Notes under the pieces: model-generated | The model's database searches: none | Told to the model about the DNA's origin: nothing | Seen by the model: the letters and a program-made list of their open reading frames with translations, nothing else | Assembly (NCBI RefSeq): GCF_003086295.3 | Contig: NC_092048.1 | Coordinates: forward strand, 43,028,425-43,092,424 | Direction: 5' to 3' | Source: Arachis hypogaea | Lineage: Eukaryota > Streptophyta > Magnoliopsida > Fabales > Fabaceae | Length of the DNA stretch: 64,000 bases | Translations under genes and position numbers: made by a program | In this document: positions 19,410 to 30,509 of the stretch, piece after piece | Position numbering within the stretch: the first letter of the stretch is position 1 | How the letters are laid out: each line of letters starts with the position of its first letter

Positions 19410-21068
19410 TGATGAGCGGATAATTTATACGCTTTTTGGCATTATTTTTAGGTAGTTTTTAGTATGTTTTAGTTACTTTTTATTATATTTTTATGCAAAA
19501 ATCACATTTCTAAACTTTACTATGAGTTTGTGTGTTTTTTTGTAATTTTAGGTATTTTCTGGTTAAAATTGAGAGACCTGAGCAAAAATCTGATTCAGAG
19601 GCTGAGAAAGAACTGCAGATGCTATTGGCTTCTGACCTCCCTGCACTCAAACGTGATTTTATGGAGCTACAGAAGTTCAATTGGTGCGTTCTTAATTGGG
19701 ATGGAAAGCTAACATCTTGGGCTTTCCAGAAATGTATAATAGTTCATACTTTGTCCGAGATTTAATGGCCCAAACTGGCGTTAAACGCCAGTCAGAGACC
19801 ATTTTCTGGCGTAAAACGCCGAAATTGGCACCATAACTGGAGTTAAACGCCCAAACTGGCATCCAAGCTGGCGTTTACCTCTAGAAAAGGCCTATACACG
19901 TGTAAAGCTCAATGCTCAGCCCAAGCACACACGAAGTGGGCCTAGGAAGTGGATTTCTACACTATCTGCACTTAGTTACTTATTTTCTGTAATCCTTAGT
20001 AACTAGTTTAGTATAAATAGCACTTTTTACTATTGTATTCAGGAGATTATGCCATTTTTCACATTTGGAGGCTAGCCACATGGCCATGCCAAGACATTTT
20101 TCTCTTATGTATTTTCTACGGTGGAGTTTCTATACCTCATAGATTAAGGTGCAGAGCTCTGCTGTTATTCATGAATTAATGAAAGTATTATTGTTTCTCT
20201 TTCAATTCACGCATGTCTCTTCTCCAAGATATACTCTCATTCTTAATTCAGTTAAGTCAGAATGAAGGGGTGACCCGTGATAATCACCCACTATCTTCAT
20301 TACTCGCTTAGCCAAGATCCGCGTGCCTGACAACCACAAGCGGCCTACATGATGTTCAACATGGTTATTGGATGACAGCTGGAGTATAATCTCTTAGGCC
20401 TCTGGTTCGTGACTTTGACTTCCATCTCCTGACAACAGAGCAGTCGAACTCATAGAGATCAGAACCTTTGTGGTAAAGACTAGAACAACTGAGCTTCAAA
20501 CTCACGAATGTTGGGTGCAGTGACAGTGTGCAAAAGGATAGAGAGATCATATTCCAACACAAGTGAGAACCGACAGATGATTAGCCGTGCGGTAGCTGTG
20601 CCTGGTATTTTTCATCTGAGACGAGAGATCTGACAGATGATTAGCCGTACAGAAGCCGTGCCTGGACCATTTTCACTGAGAAGACGGATGGTAGCCATTG
20701 ACAAAGGTGATCCACCAACATACCGCTTGCCATGGAAGGGAGCACGCATGATTGGATGAAGACAATAGGAAAGCAGAGGTTCAGAAGCAACAAAGCATCT
20801 CCAAATGCTTATCTGAAATTCACACCAATGAATTACATAAGTATCTTTATTTTAATTTATGTTTTATTTATCTTCCAATTATCAAAACTCATAACCGATT
20901 GAATCCGCCTGACTAAGATTTACAGGATGACCATAGCTTGCTTCAAGCCGGCAATCTCCGTGGGATCGACCCTTACTCGCGTAAGGTTTTATTACTTGGA
21001 CGGCCTAGTGCACTTGCTGGTTAGTTGTACCGGAGTTGTGAAAAGTGTGATCACAATTCCATGCACCA
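19410..21068 (+). repeat. 5' LTR of the 19-26 kb element
   Basis: It starts TGATGAGCGGATAA and ends CATGCACCA. U3 (19775-19885) holds CTGGCGTTAAACGCCAG-type palindromes and U5 has the GGGATCGACCC wording. Unlike the 5-14 kb element, this LTR ends directly before the usual AGTTTT spacer and has no relict primer site. Confidence 0.9.
20012..20019 (+). promoter_or_regulatory. LTR TATA box
   Basis: TATAAATA, in the same setting (GTTTAGTATAAATAG) as in the sister LTRs. Confidence 0.65.
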
Positions 21069-21074
21069 AGTTTT

Positions 21075-21092
21075 TGGTGCCGTTGCCGGGGA
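21075..21092 (+). other. Primer binding site (tRNA-Asp type)
   Basis: TGGTGCCGTTGCCGGGGA, one change from TGGCGCCGTTGCCGGGGA, lies six bases after the LTR end. Confidence 0.88.
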
Positions 21093-23018
21093 TTGTTCGA
21101 GTTTGAACAATTGACGGTTCATCTTGTTGCTTAGATTAGGTAACCTTCTTTCTTGTTTCAACCTTTATTTTCTTTTCAATTTTTTTTACAAATATTTCAA
21201 AAAAAAAGTTTTCGAAAAAAATGTTCTTCAAAAATTTTAAGAATGAATTCCACCTTAGAGCTCTATGATGATATGTTGAAGCTTGGCTGGCTATTAAGCC
21301 ATGTCTAATTCTTTTGGACCGAAGCTTCCACTTATCATTGCAGCTATTGGAGGAGCGTTTGGATTCTCATTTATAATTCTGTGCTAAAGCTTGGCTGGCC
21401 ATTTGGCCATGTCTAATTCTTTTGGACTGAAACTTTAGACTAACATTGCATGAATCCTGGAATTCTTATTAAAAATTTTAAATTTCTTTATTTTCTTTTT
21501 CCAAAATAATTTCAAAAAAAATACAAAAAGTTTAATAAAATCATAAAAACCAAAAAAAAAAAATTTGTGTTTCTTGTTTAAGTCTTATGTCAAATTTTAA
21601 GTTTGGTGTCAACTGCATTTTTTTAATTTAATTTTTTTAAAATTTTTGAAAATTCATGCATTATATTCTTCATGATCTTCAAGTTGTTCTTGATAATTTT
21701 CTTTGTTTAATCTTTACATTTTCTTATTTTGTGTCTTTTCTTGTTTTTCATATGCATTTTCAAATTGTTAGTGTCCCTAGTATAAAAGTTCTTAAGTTTG
21801 GTGTCTTGCATATCTTTCTTTTCTTAAAAATTTTCAAAAATATGTTCTTGATGTTCATCATGATCTTCAAAGTGTTCTTGGTGTTCATCTTGACATTCAA
21901 AGTGTTCTTGCATGCATTATTTGTTTTGATCTTAAATTTTTATGTTTTGTTTCATTTTGTTATTTTTCTCTCTCGTCATTAAAAATTCAAGAGTAAAAAA
22001 AAAAAATTAGTTGTTTCTTGTTATAATTTTCGAAATTTTGAGTTGACTTGGTCAAAAACTTTTAAAATTTAGTTGTTTCTTGTTAGTCAAGTCAAAATTT
22101 CAATTTAAAAACTTTATCTTTTCAAATCTTTTTCAAAATCAATTCTTTTTCATTTTTTTATGATTTTCGAATTTCATTCTTAAAATTTTTCAAAATCTTT
22201 TTCATTTTTCTTTTAATGTTTTCCAAAATTTTAAAACTAATTTTTCAAAATCTTTTTCTTAATTTTATTTCATATTTTCGAAAATCCTTGCTAACAATTA
22301 ATGTTTTGATTCAAAAATTTCAAGTTTGTTACTTTCTTATTAAGAAAGGTTCAATCTTTAAATTCTAGAATCATATCTTTTAGTTTCATGTTAGTTAAGT
22401 CACCAACTTTAATTTAAAAAATCAAATCTTTTTAATTTCTTTTTCAATTATTTGTCAAAATAAATTTCAATCATATCTTTTTAAAATTTTAATTTCAAAA
22501 TCTTTTTCTAACTTCTTATCTTTTCAAAATTTATTTTCAAATCTTTTTCAACTAACTACTTGACTTGTTTGTTTTAATTTAAAAAAAAGTTTACTATTTC
22601 TTATCTTTTTCAAAATCACATAACTATTTTTTCACTTCTAATTTTCGAAAATCACTAACCACTTTTTCAAAAAACTTTTTAATTAACTTATTGTTTTAGT
22701 TTTTAATTTTCTTGTATTTTTTTTCAAATTTTTGAAACTAACTTAATTAATTAAATAAAAATAAAAATATTTTTTTCTTCCCTCTTCTTAAAATTCGAAT
22801 ACGCTCTCTCTCATCTCTTTCTATTTATTTTATTTATTTACTAACATTTCTTTTCTACTCATCTAATAATCTGAACCCTCTCCCTCTCTCTGTGTTCGAA
22901 TTCTTCTTATTCTCTCTCTACCTCATTCTTCTATTCTTCTTTTCCTCTGACACATAAAGGAATCTCTATACTGTGACATAGAGAATTCCTCTTCTCTCTT
23001 TGTTCTCTTCTTTTTCAT
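21093..23018 (+). other. Long 5' leader of the 19-26 kb element
   Basis: AT-rich leader with a twice-repeated GCTTGGCTGGC..GCCATGTCTAATTC segment (about 21280 and 21387), GTTCTTGATGTTCATC repeats (21843-21915) and many TTTTCAAAATCTTTTT units. The 108-codon frame at 21656-21982 is a repeat artefact rich in F, I and L. No gene is called. Confidence 0.6.
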
Positions 23019-25309
23019 ATGAGCAGGAACATGGATAAAGACATTCTTGTTGAAGCTGATCCTGAACCTGAAAGGACTCTGAAGAGGAAGCTAAGAGAAG
23101 CTAAAGTACAACACTCCAGAGAGAACTTTACAGCAAATTTTGAAAAAGAGGCAGACATGGCAACCGATCCTGAGAACAATGGTGGAGATGCAAGGAAGAT
23201 GCTTGGTGACTTTACTGCACCAACTTCCAACTTTTATGGAAGAAGCATCTCAATTCCTGCAATTGGAGCAAACAACTTTGAGCTTAAGCCTCAATTAATT
23301 TCTCTAATGCAGCAGAATTCAAGTTTCATAGACTTCCATTGGAAGATCCTCATTAGATCTTAGCTGAATTCTTGCAAATCTATGACACTGTTAAGACCAA
23401 TGGGGTTGATCCCGAGGTCTACAGACTTATGCTTTTCCCCTTTGCTGTAAGAGATAGAGCTAGGATATGGTTGGACTCACAACCTAGAGAAAGCCTGAAC
23501 TCTTGGGAAAAGTTGATCAATGCTTTCTTGGCCAAATTCTTTCCACCTCAAAAGATGAGCAAGCTTAGAGTGAAAGTCCAAACCTTCTGACAGAAGGAAG
23601 GTGAATCCCTCTATGAAGCTTGGGAAAGATACAAGCAATTGATCAGAAGGTGTCTTTCTGACATGCTTTCAGAATGGAGCATCTTAGGTATATTCTATGA
23701 TGGTCTGTTTGAATTGTCCAAGATGTCATTGGACCACTCTGCTGGTGGATCTCTTCATCTGAAGAAAACACCTGTAGAAGCCCAGGAACTCATTGAAATG
23801 GTTACAAATAACCAGTTCATGTATACTTCTGAAAGAAATCATGTGAATAATGGGATGACTCAGAAGAAAGGAGTTCTTGAGATTGATACTCTGAATGCCA
23901 TATTGGCTCAGAATAAAATATTGACTTAGCAAGTCAATATGATTTCTCAGAATCTGACTGGAATGCAAGCTGCATCCAGTAGTACTAAAGAAGCCTCCTC
24001 TGAAGGAGAAGCTTATGACCCCGAGAATTCTGCAATAGAAGAGGTGAATTACATGGGACAATCCCATGGAAACACCTATAATCCTTCATAGAGAAATCAT
24101 CCAAATTTCTCATGGAAGGATCAACTGAAGCCTCAACAAGGCTTCAATAATAATAATGGTAGGAGAAATAGGTTTGGCAATAGCAAGCATTTTCCATAAT
24201 CTTCTCAGCAACAGACAGAGAATTCTAAGCAGAGCCTCTCTGACTTAACAACCATAGTCTCTGATCTATCTAAGATCACTCTCAGTTTCATGACTGAAAC
24301 AAGGTCCTCCATCAGAAATTTGGAGGCACAAGTGGGTCAGCTGAGTAAAAGAGTTACTGAAATCCCTCATAGTACTCTCCCAAGCAATACAGAAGAGAAT
24401 CCAAAGAGAGAGTGCAAGGCCATCAATATATCCAAAGTGGCCGAACCTATAGAGAAGGAAGAGGCAGTGATTTCTAGTGAGGAAGACCTCAATGGACATC
24501 CACTGACCACTAAGGAGTTCCCTAATGAGGAACCAAAGGAATCTGAGGCTCATACAGAGACCATAGATATTCCACTAAACTTACTGTTGCCATTCATGAG
24601 CTCTGATGAGTATTCTTCCTTTGAAGAGGATGAAGATATTATTGAAGAGCAAGTTGCTCAGTATCTAGGAGCAATCATGAAACTGAATGTCAAGTTATTT
24701 GGTAATGAGACTTGGGAGGATGAACCTCCATTGCTCATCAATGAACTAAATTCCTTGGTTCAGTAAAAATTACCTCAGTAGAAACCGGATCCCGAAATGT
24801 TCTTAATACCTTGTACCATAGGCATCATGACCTTTGAGAAGGCTCTGTGTGACCTGGAATCAGGTATAAACCTCATGCCACTCTCTGTAATAGAGAAACT
24901 AGGGATCTTTGAGGTACAAGCTGCAAGAATCTCACTAGAGATGGCAGACAAATCAATGAAACAGGCTTATGGACTTGTAGATGATGTCTTAGTGAAGGTT
25001 GAAGGCCTTTACATCCCTGCTGACTTCATAATCCTAGACACTGGGAAGGATGAGGATGAATCCATCATCCTTGGAAGATCCTTCCTAGCCACAGCAAGGG
25101 CTGTGATTGATGTGGACAGAGGAGAGTTAGTCCTTCAATTGAATGAGGACTACCTTGTGTTTAAGGCTCAAGGATCTTCTTTTGTAAACATGGAGAAGAA
25201 GCATGAAAAGCTTCATCCAATTCTCTCCATACAGATTCAAGCGGAGCCCCCACATTCAAACTCTAAGTTTGGTGTTGGGAGGCCACAATCATGCTCTGAG
25301 TATCTGTGA
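23019..25309 (+). pseudogene. gag-pro: gag-protease of the 19-26 kb element (decayed)
   Basis: The protein matches the 8787-11117 ORF over its full length. The start MSRNMDKDILVEADPEPE shows the intact N-terminus that the other copy lost. The capsid part has AVRDRARIW and KFFPPQKMSKLR, and the protease-like part has DLESGINLMP, where the usual glycine after D-L is glutamate. At least six in-frame stops break it (for example 23588, 23926, 24090, 24197, 24764 and 24778), and a frameshift follows QQN near 23315. Several stops are one transition away from the sister codon. Only one AAGTTTGGTGTTGGG unit is present near the C-terminus, against three in the sister. Confidence 0.88.
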
Positions 25310-25357
25310 AGCTCTGTAAGAGCTTACTGTCAAGCTATTGACATTAAAGAAGCGCTT

Positions 25358-25375
25358 ATTGGGAGGCAAACCAAT
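25358..25375 (+). other. Conserved hairpin after the first ORF
   Basis: ATTGG and CCAAT arms flank GAGGCAAA, about 50 bases after the gag-protease stop. This is the counterpart of 8722-8737. Confidence 0.6.
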
Positions 25376-25530
25376 CTTATTTATCTATGTTAATTACTTT
25401 TTCATTTCATTTTCCATTGTTAGTTTATGTTTTCTTTAGGTTGATGATCATGTGGAGTCACAAAAACAGCTGCAGAATTAAAGCGGAATCAAAAACAGCA
25501 TAAAAAATAGCACACCCTGGAGGACAGGTT

Positions 25531-25736
25531 TACTGGCGTTTAAACGCCAGTAAGGACAGCAGAATGGGCGTTTAACGCCCAGTCTGGCAGCATTCTGGGT
25601 GTTAAACGCCAGAATTGGCAGATAGACTGGCGTTTAACACCAGAAAAGGGTGCCTGGCTGGCGTTAAACACCAGAAAGGGGCATCAGCCTGGCGTTTAAC
25701 GCCAGGAAAGGCAGCAGACTGGCGTTTAAACGCCAG
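25531..25736 (+). repeat. Array of seven CTGGCGTT..AACGCCAG palindromes
   Basis: Units begin near 25532, 25565, 25594, 25627, 25658, 25689 and 25719, so the spacing is 29-33 bp. The first and last are perfect CTGGCGTTTAAACGCCAG; one unit uses GGGCGTTTAACGCCC. Confidence 0.92.
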
Positions 25737-25740
25737 AAAG

Positions 25741-26263
25741 GTACAGGGACCAGAATTCTTTGACACCTCAGGATCTGTGGACCCTACAGGATCCCTACCT
25801 ACCCCAACTCACTCTCTCTCCTCTTCAAACCTTTCCATAACACTCTTCCCCAAATACCCTTGACCAATCACATCAATACCTATTCCCCAAACACCATTCA
25901 CCTATCAAATCCTACCCTCTTCCCCATAATCTCTTCACCACTCACATCCATCCACTATTCCCCAAAAACCCATCATAAATCCCCACCTACCTCACCATTC
26001 AAATTCAAAACATTTCTCTCCCAAACCCAACCCTTTCTTACACGAATTCCCTCTCTCTCTTAACCTATAAATACCCCTACTTACCACCTTCAATTTCACA
26101 CATCATAAACACTTAAACCCCCTCGGCCGAATTCAAAACACCCCTCTATCTCCTCCATTTCTTCTTCTTCTCCTCCTTTCTTTCTTCTTTTGCTCGAGGA
26201 TGAGCAAACCTTTTAAGTTTGATGTGGGAAAAAGCTCTGTTTTTTATTTTTTTATAACCATTA
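25741..26263 (+). other. C/T-rich leader of the second ORF with hairpin
   Basis: This pyrimidine-rich tract (25800-26180) holds no credible gene. At 26189-26208 lies the hairpin TTTGCTCGAGGATGAGCAAA, followed by TTTTAAGTTTGATGTGGG. A TATAAATA word is present at 26066-26073. Confidence 0.6.
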
Positions 26264-26588
26264 ATGGCACCTAAGGCCAGAGAAACCTTTAGAAAGAGGA
26301 AAGAGAAGGCAGTTGCTTCCACCTCCGAGTCATGGGAGATGGATAGATTCATCTCAAAGGTCCATCAAGACCACTTCTATGAAGTTGTGGCCAAGAAAAT
26401 GGTGATCCTTGAGGTCCCCTTCATGCTCAAAAAGAGTGAATATGCAGAGATCCGACGTGAGGTTCGGAGAAGAGGTTGGGAAGCTCTCACCAACCCCATC
26501 TAAGAAGTCAGAATCTTAATGGTTTAAGAGTTCTATGCTAATGCATGGATCACTAAGAACCATAATCAAAGTATGAACCCGAACCCAA
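26264..26588 (+). pseudogene. Second ORF, N-terminal fragment (putative plant transposon protein)
   Basis: MAPKARETFRKRKEK begins a basic N-terminus followed by HQDHFYEVVAKK and RRGWEALTNPI. After stops at 26501 and about 26525, EFYANAWITKNHNQ can still be read. Aligned by eye with 41501-42451, it covers roughly the first 110 codons. The match stops near 26580, where the frame becomes chromovirus gag. I infer membership of the 'putative plant transposon protein' domain family from the fuller copy; its role is unknown. Confidence 0.7.
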
Positions 26589-27374
26589 ATAAATCCACCA
26601 CAATTTCACGGAAAAACTAGTGCTATGCAAGCTGATGACTGGTTTAAAGAAATAGGACGATCAATGCGAGCACAACAAGTCCTTGAAGGATAGCGAGTGG
26701 GATTTGCTGCTTACATACTGAGGAATGACGCGCAATATTGGTGGCAGGGAGTACTCCAACTACTAGGAAGGGAGGCTATTGACATTTCCTGGGAGGAATT
26801 TTCAGCTGAATTTTATAAAAATTATTTCTCTCAGTGTTTTCGTACCACTGAGGAATTAGAGTTACTTCAGTTGAAACAGGGAACCATGACAGTCACTGAG
26901 TATACTCGCAAGTTTGAAGAGTTATGCCGATTCTCAAATGTTTGTCAAGGAGCACCAGCTGCATTCTTGAAATGGAAGTGCATCAAGTTCGAAGGAGGAC
27001 TTAGGAAAGAATTGTTAGCTCATGTGGGCCCGATGGAAATCCAGAATTTTGCAGAATTAGTTAACAAGAGCCAACTGACAGAGGAATGCATAAGGAAGCT
27101 GGTGGCGGCACAAACTAACCAAAGAAACCCTTCATCAAGGGACTTCCATCGTAACCTTACCCCTCAAAGAAGAAACTTTAAAGTAACTCGGCAGCCAAAT
27201 CTGGGTAAACAATCACAATCGGCCCAACCAAAACTGATATGCACTGTGTGTGGAAAGAACCATGGGGGCAGACCCTGTCTACTAAAGTTTGGAGTTTGCT
27301 ATAACTGTGGTATGATAGGACACATAGCCAAGGAATGTACCCGACGAAGGGCCGAACTTGTTTCCCCTGGATAG
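26589..27374 (+). pseudogene. gag: Chromovirus (Del/Tekay-type) gag, C-terminal two-thirds
   Basis: The fragment begins NPPQFHGKTSAMQADDWF and carries the gag domain: NDAQYWWQGV, WEEFSAEFYKNYF, ELLQLKQGTMTVTEYTRKF. A basic linker follows, then a zinc knuckle CYNCGMIGHIAKEC (about 27300-27340) preceded by CTVCGKNHGGRPC. Gag forms the virus-like particle and the knuckle binds RNA. A TAG (26691-26693) interrupts it before GFAAYIL. The frame ends at 27374, and the polypurine tract follows only about 95 bases later, so protease, RT, RNase H and integrase have been deleted. Its left end is fused to a different family. Confidence 0.87.
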
Positions 27375-27468
27375 TAACAACCAGGGAAGGTGTTTGTCGT
27401 AGATGCAAGACAAACTACCGAAATCGATCTCTTCCCTCGAGGTAACAAAATTTTGAGGGCAAAATTCT

Positions 27469-27484
27469 TTTTAGAGGGGTAGAA
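27469..27484 (+). other. Polypurine tract before a chromovirus LTR
   Basis: TTTAGAGGGGTAGA lies directly before TGTAACCACCC. The upstream words GAGGTAACAAAATTTTGAGGGC are the remains of the pol end. Confidence 0.65.
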
Positions 27485-28036
27485 TGTAACCACCCTACCC
27501 CATAAGGCCTGAGATTTTTCATTCCTTATGATGTTCGCCGACACGCATAGGTTTAAATATATATGCGGCATAGGTAGTAAGTTAAAATTATAATCCGTCG
27601 CGCTAAAACTTTTTAGCTTTTTCAAATGATAAGTTTTGGGTAATTAATTAATTACCATTATAATCAAATTTTCTTTATTTTATTAATTTATTAAGTTCAC
27701 TGAATAATAAATTAGCAGAGGAACAATCCTAGATGCATCATCAATCAACAATTGGTACATGATCACAATTTCTATTCTTAACCCAAAATACTCTTGCCAT
27801 TGGATAAATCAAACTAATGCTTTAGTCATTCTTATGAAAAACCCTAAGATCAACTAAACCATTATTTCACCAAAGCCAATTATAATTTAACCATGATTAG
27901 AAGCAACAATGTCACTCCTTTCTTTTCCATTATTGCCACAGACAGCACCTCTCCCCCTTCTCAAACCATGATTTTATCTCATGGTTAACTAACCTAGTGG
28001 ATGCTTAGTCATTAAACTCAAGTACATGTGTTGCCT
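27485..28036 (+). mobile_element. 3' LTR of the chromovirus, truncated
   Basis: It starts TGTAACCACCCTACCCC. Chromovirus sequence appears to end near 28036, where a piece of the second non-autonomous family begins (ATTCAGGTTGC). No LTR end is seen. The sequence differs from the LTR at 17868, so this is another chromovirus family. Confidence 0.6.
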
Positions 28037-28266
28037 TATTCAGGTTGCTTACCACTCATTTGGAACAAAAATGGTCAACAAGAAGACGGGTACAAAAGCA
28101 AGGTTTGGGATCCTGGAATTCATTCTGATAATCAACACTCCTGGACCCTGATCACCTGCTTTAACTTGCTTAAAGGCTTTACGTGCCTAGTTTGGGACCC
28201 CGGAGGCTATTGGAATTGCAAACGTTGGTGGAGATTTCTGGATGAGTTCAAGCATAAGCCACCATG
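28037..28266 (+). pseudogene. First ORF of copy A, C-terminal fragment
   Basis: About 75 codons remain, starting within the region that reads PGWNN..DGYKSKVWDPGI in copy B. They keep DGYKSKVWDPGIHSDNQHSW, CFNLLKGF and the C-terminal RWWRFLDEFKHKPP just before the stop. The same C-terminus is seen at 53700-53945 and, frameshifted, at 38026-38290. I do not recognise a known domain. The left end is a break against a chromovirus LTR. Confidence 0.7.
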
Positions 28267-28316
28267 ACAAGGAGCTCATCAAATGTCCAACTTAAGGACT
28301 TTAACTAAAAGTGCTA

Positions 28317-28334
28317 GGTGGGAGACAACCCACC
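28317..28334 (+). other. Conserved hairpin after the first ORF
   Basis: GGTGGGAGACAACCCACC is a perfect 6-bp stem with a 6-base loop, 50 bases after the stop. This is the counterpart of 8722-8737 in the other family. Confidence 0.7.
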
Positions 28335-28484
28335 ATGGTATGATCGTTCTCTTTCAATTTTAATTTTATTTCGTTTTATTTGTTTTTAGTTCTATTTTAT
28401 TTTATTTCCCCTAGTATAATTCATACATAGCATCAGCATCTGCATTTTGCATTCTGCATTTTCAAAAAAAAAAGAAAAGCCACA

Positions 28485-28875
28485 CCACGCGGGCGCATGG
28501 GCCACGCGTGGGCGTCGATCTCAAATCGGCGTCTCCATCCAGCGCCCAGAAAGTTGGGCTGGAATAATGCGGCTGGTGTGCGAGGAGCATCAATTGGCCA
28601 CGCGTGCGCGTCAATTTCATTTACACACACCACGCGTGGGCGTGCGCGATGCGTACGCATCGCGTGAAAATTTTGCCCTTTTATTGAAACAGAGAGTTGC
28701 GCCAAAACAACGCTGGATTCGTGTGTTTAGCACAATTCTAGTCGACGCGTACGCGTGTCTCAGGCATACGCGTCATTTTCATTATCCCTTGTTTACGTGT
28801 TCGCGTCAATGACGCTACCGCGTCGTTTCAATTTTACCTGATCCACACGTACGCGTGACCCACACGTACGCGTGG
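28485..28875. repeat. CACGCGTACGCGTG-type array, copy A
   Basis: Scattered ACGCGTACGCGT, CACGCGTGGGCGT and CGCGTGCGCGT words over about 390 bp, in an otherwise AT-rich element. It lies between the hairpin and the second-ORF leader. Confidence 0.85.
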
Positions 28876-30509
28876 ATTTAAATTCATCAAACCCCCCTGA
28901 CGCGCAAACCCTAACCCTCGCGTGCTCACTTTTCCCCCTCCCCAACATTCCACCTCCATTCTTCTCTCTTCCCTCCAACCTCCCATTGCCACCAGCCACC
29001 ACCGCCGCACCGCCACCGGCACTGACCCCCCAAACCCGCCGCCATTCACCCCACCCTCTTCCCCCTTCTCTTTCTCTTCTCCCCCTACTCCCCTAATTCG
29101 CCCCCTGCCCCGTCGCCAACCCAACCCCGCTGCTGCACCCAGACCACCGCCCACCACCACCGCGACGCCACTGTACCTCTCCTCCCCCCTTCCTTCTTTC
29201 TTTTCTTCTTTCCCTCCCCTACTTCCCCCTCTCACTTTTTCGCAACACCCCTTCCTCTACCCGGACCAACGCGGGCATCCCAGCGCCGCCGTGCCACCCA
29301 CCAGCATTGCCGTACACCCACCTCTCCATTCATTTCCGTTTCTATCACTGTGCTCCCCAGGTTCCATTGCACTCCAATTTCTTCTCCGTTCAAGTTAGTT
29401 AGTTTGAATATTTTAATTCTGTTCAATTTAGGTTAGTTAGATATGCATGTTTGTAGTGGATTCTAGGTGGTTAGGTAGCTAGGATGTGGTTAGAGGATTC
29501 TAGGCCTGATAATTGCTTCGTACCTGCTATTTGAATTTTCTGCTTTTCACTATTGATTGGCTGTTATTGTTGCTGTTTCACTGTTTCATGGCTATTTGAT
29601 TATGTTCTGCTTCATACCATCAATTCATATAAGCTGCATTCATTTCTACTGATTGTAATTATTGCTCTGCTTTCATCTCACATGCTGCTTGCACATAACT
29701 GCCTTGAATCTATCTTGATTGCAAATTCTGCTCAAGGACATTTTACTTGCTAGTTTGATATATCTTGTTCTCAGACTCATATAAACTGCTAATCCTGTTT
29801 GACAATTGCTGCTACTTGCATTATTATGCTGTTTGATTTTCTGGAAATGTTTCTTTTACTGTTGGAATGCTGCTCAATTTTTCTCAGAAACGGTTTTACT
29901 TAATTACCATTCATGACTTGCCTTTGGTACTTTTCCGTTATACTTTAATTGGTTTAAACCAAAGTCACCTCATGACATGCTGGGCTAGCATTCCTTACCT
30001 CTTTTGGTTCATTTCCAACTTCAATTGCATTATTGATGATTCATAATCCTTTTCATGCTTCTTTATTTTCATGTTTATCATCAATAATATGCATTCTCTG
30101 ATTGAATGTGAGTTGTTTATTCTTCAAATTTGTGCATTTCTGTTAGCTAGGAACCACAGTACCATGCCACTAACTTTAACTTCCCTTATTAACTCTTAAC
30201 TTCATTAACTTTCTAACTTCTCTTAGTTTTAACCTAACTACTTTCAACCCATTTCAAGGCATGTTTATTGTTGTTTCTTGACACACAAGCATTCTGCATC
30301 TCATAGTTTTTGGATTGTGATTTTTAATGGAATTCTATGAATTTTATCTTATATTCAGTCCAACATTCTATATCTTCTGACTCACTTCATGCTTTGCCTT
30401 TTATTCCTATTTTGTCCATCTATGCTTATATTGCTTGAATTATATTTGCCTTCCTGTTTTTCTACTTTAAGTTGATAAATTGTATCTTGAAATTTCTATT
30501 TTTTTTAGG
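28876..30509 (+). other. Leader of the second ORF, copy A
   Basis: 28900-29390 is C/T-rich with accidental proline-rich frames. 29400-30509 is AT-rich and noncoding. The whole stretch has an inverted counterpart at 35456-37375. I see no gene. Confidence 0.6.

Larger units (their letters stand above)
19410..26588 (+). mobile_element. Non-autonomous Athila-like element, plus strand, 3'-truncated
   Basis: This is the sister of the 5-14 kb element with the same order: 5' LTR (19410-21068), primer binding site (21075-21092), leader, decayed gag-protease (23019-25309), hairpin (25358-25375), seven-unit palindrome array (25531-25736) and the start of the second ORF (26264 onward). Sequence of this family ends near 26588, where a chromovirus gag starts. 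No 3' LTR is present, so the 3' half has been lost. Confidence 0.88.

Noticed and set aside
21656..21982. 108-codon hydrophobic frame
   Set aside because: T-rich leader repeats give F/L/I/V by composition; the sister leader has no matching frame.
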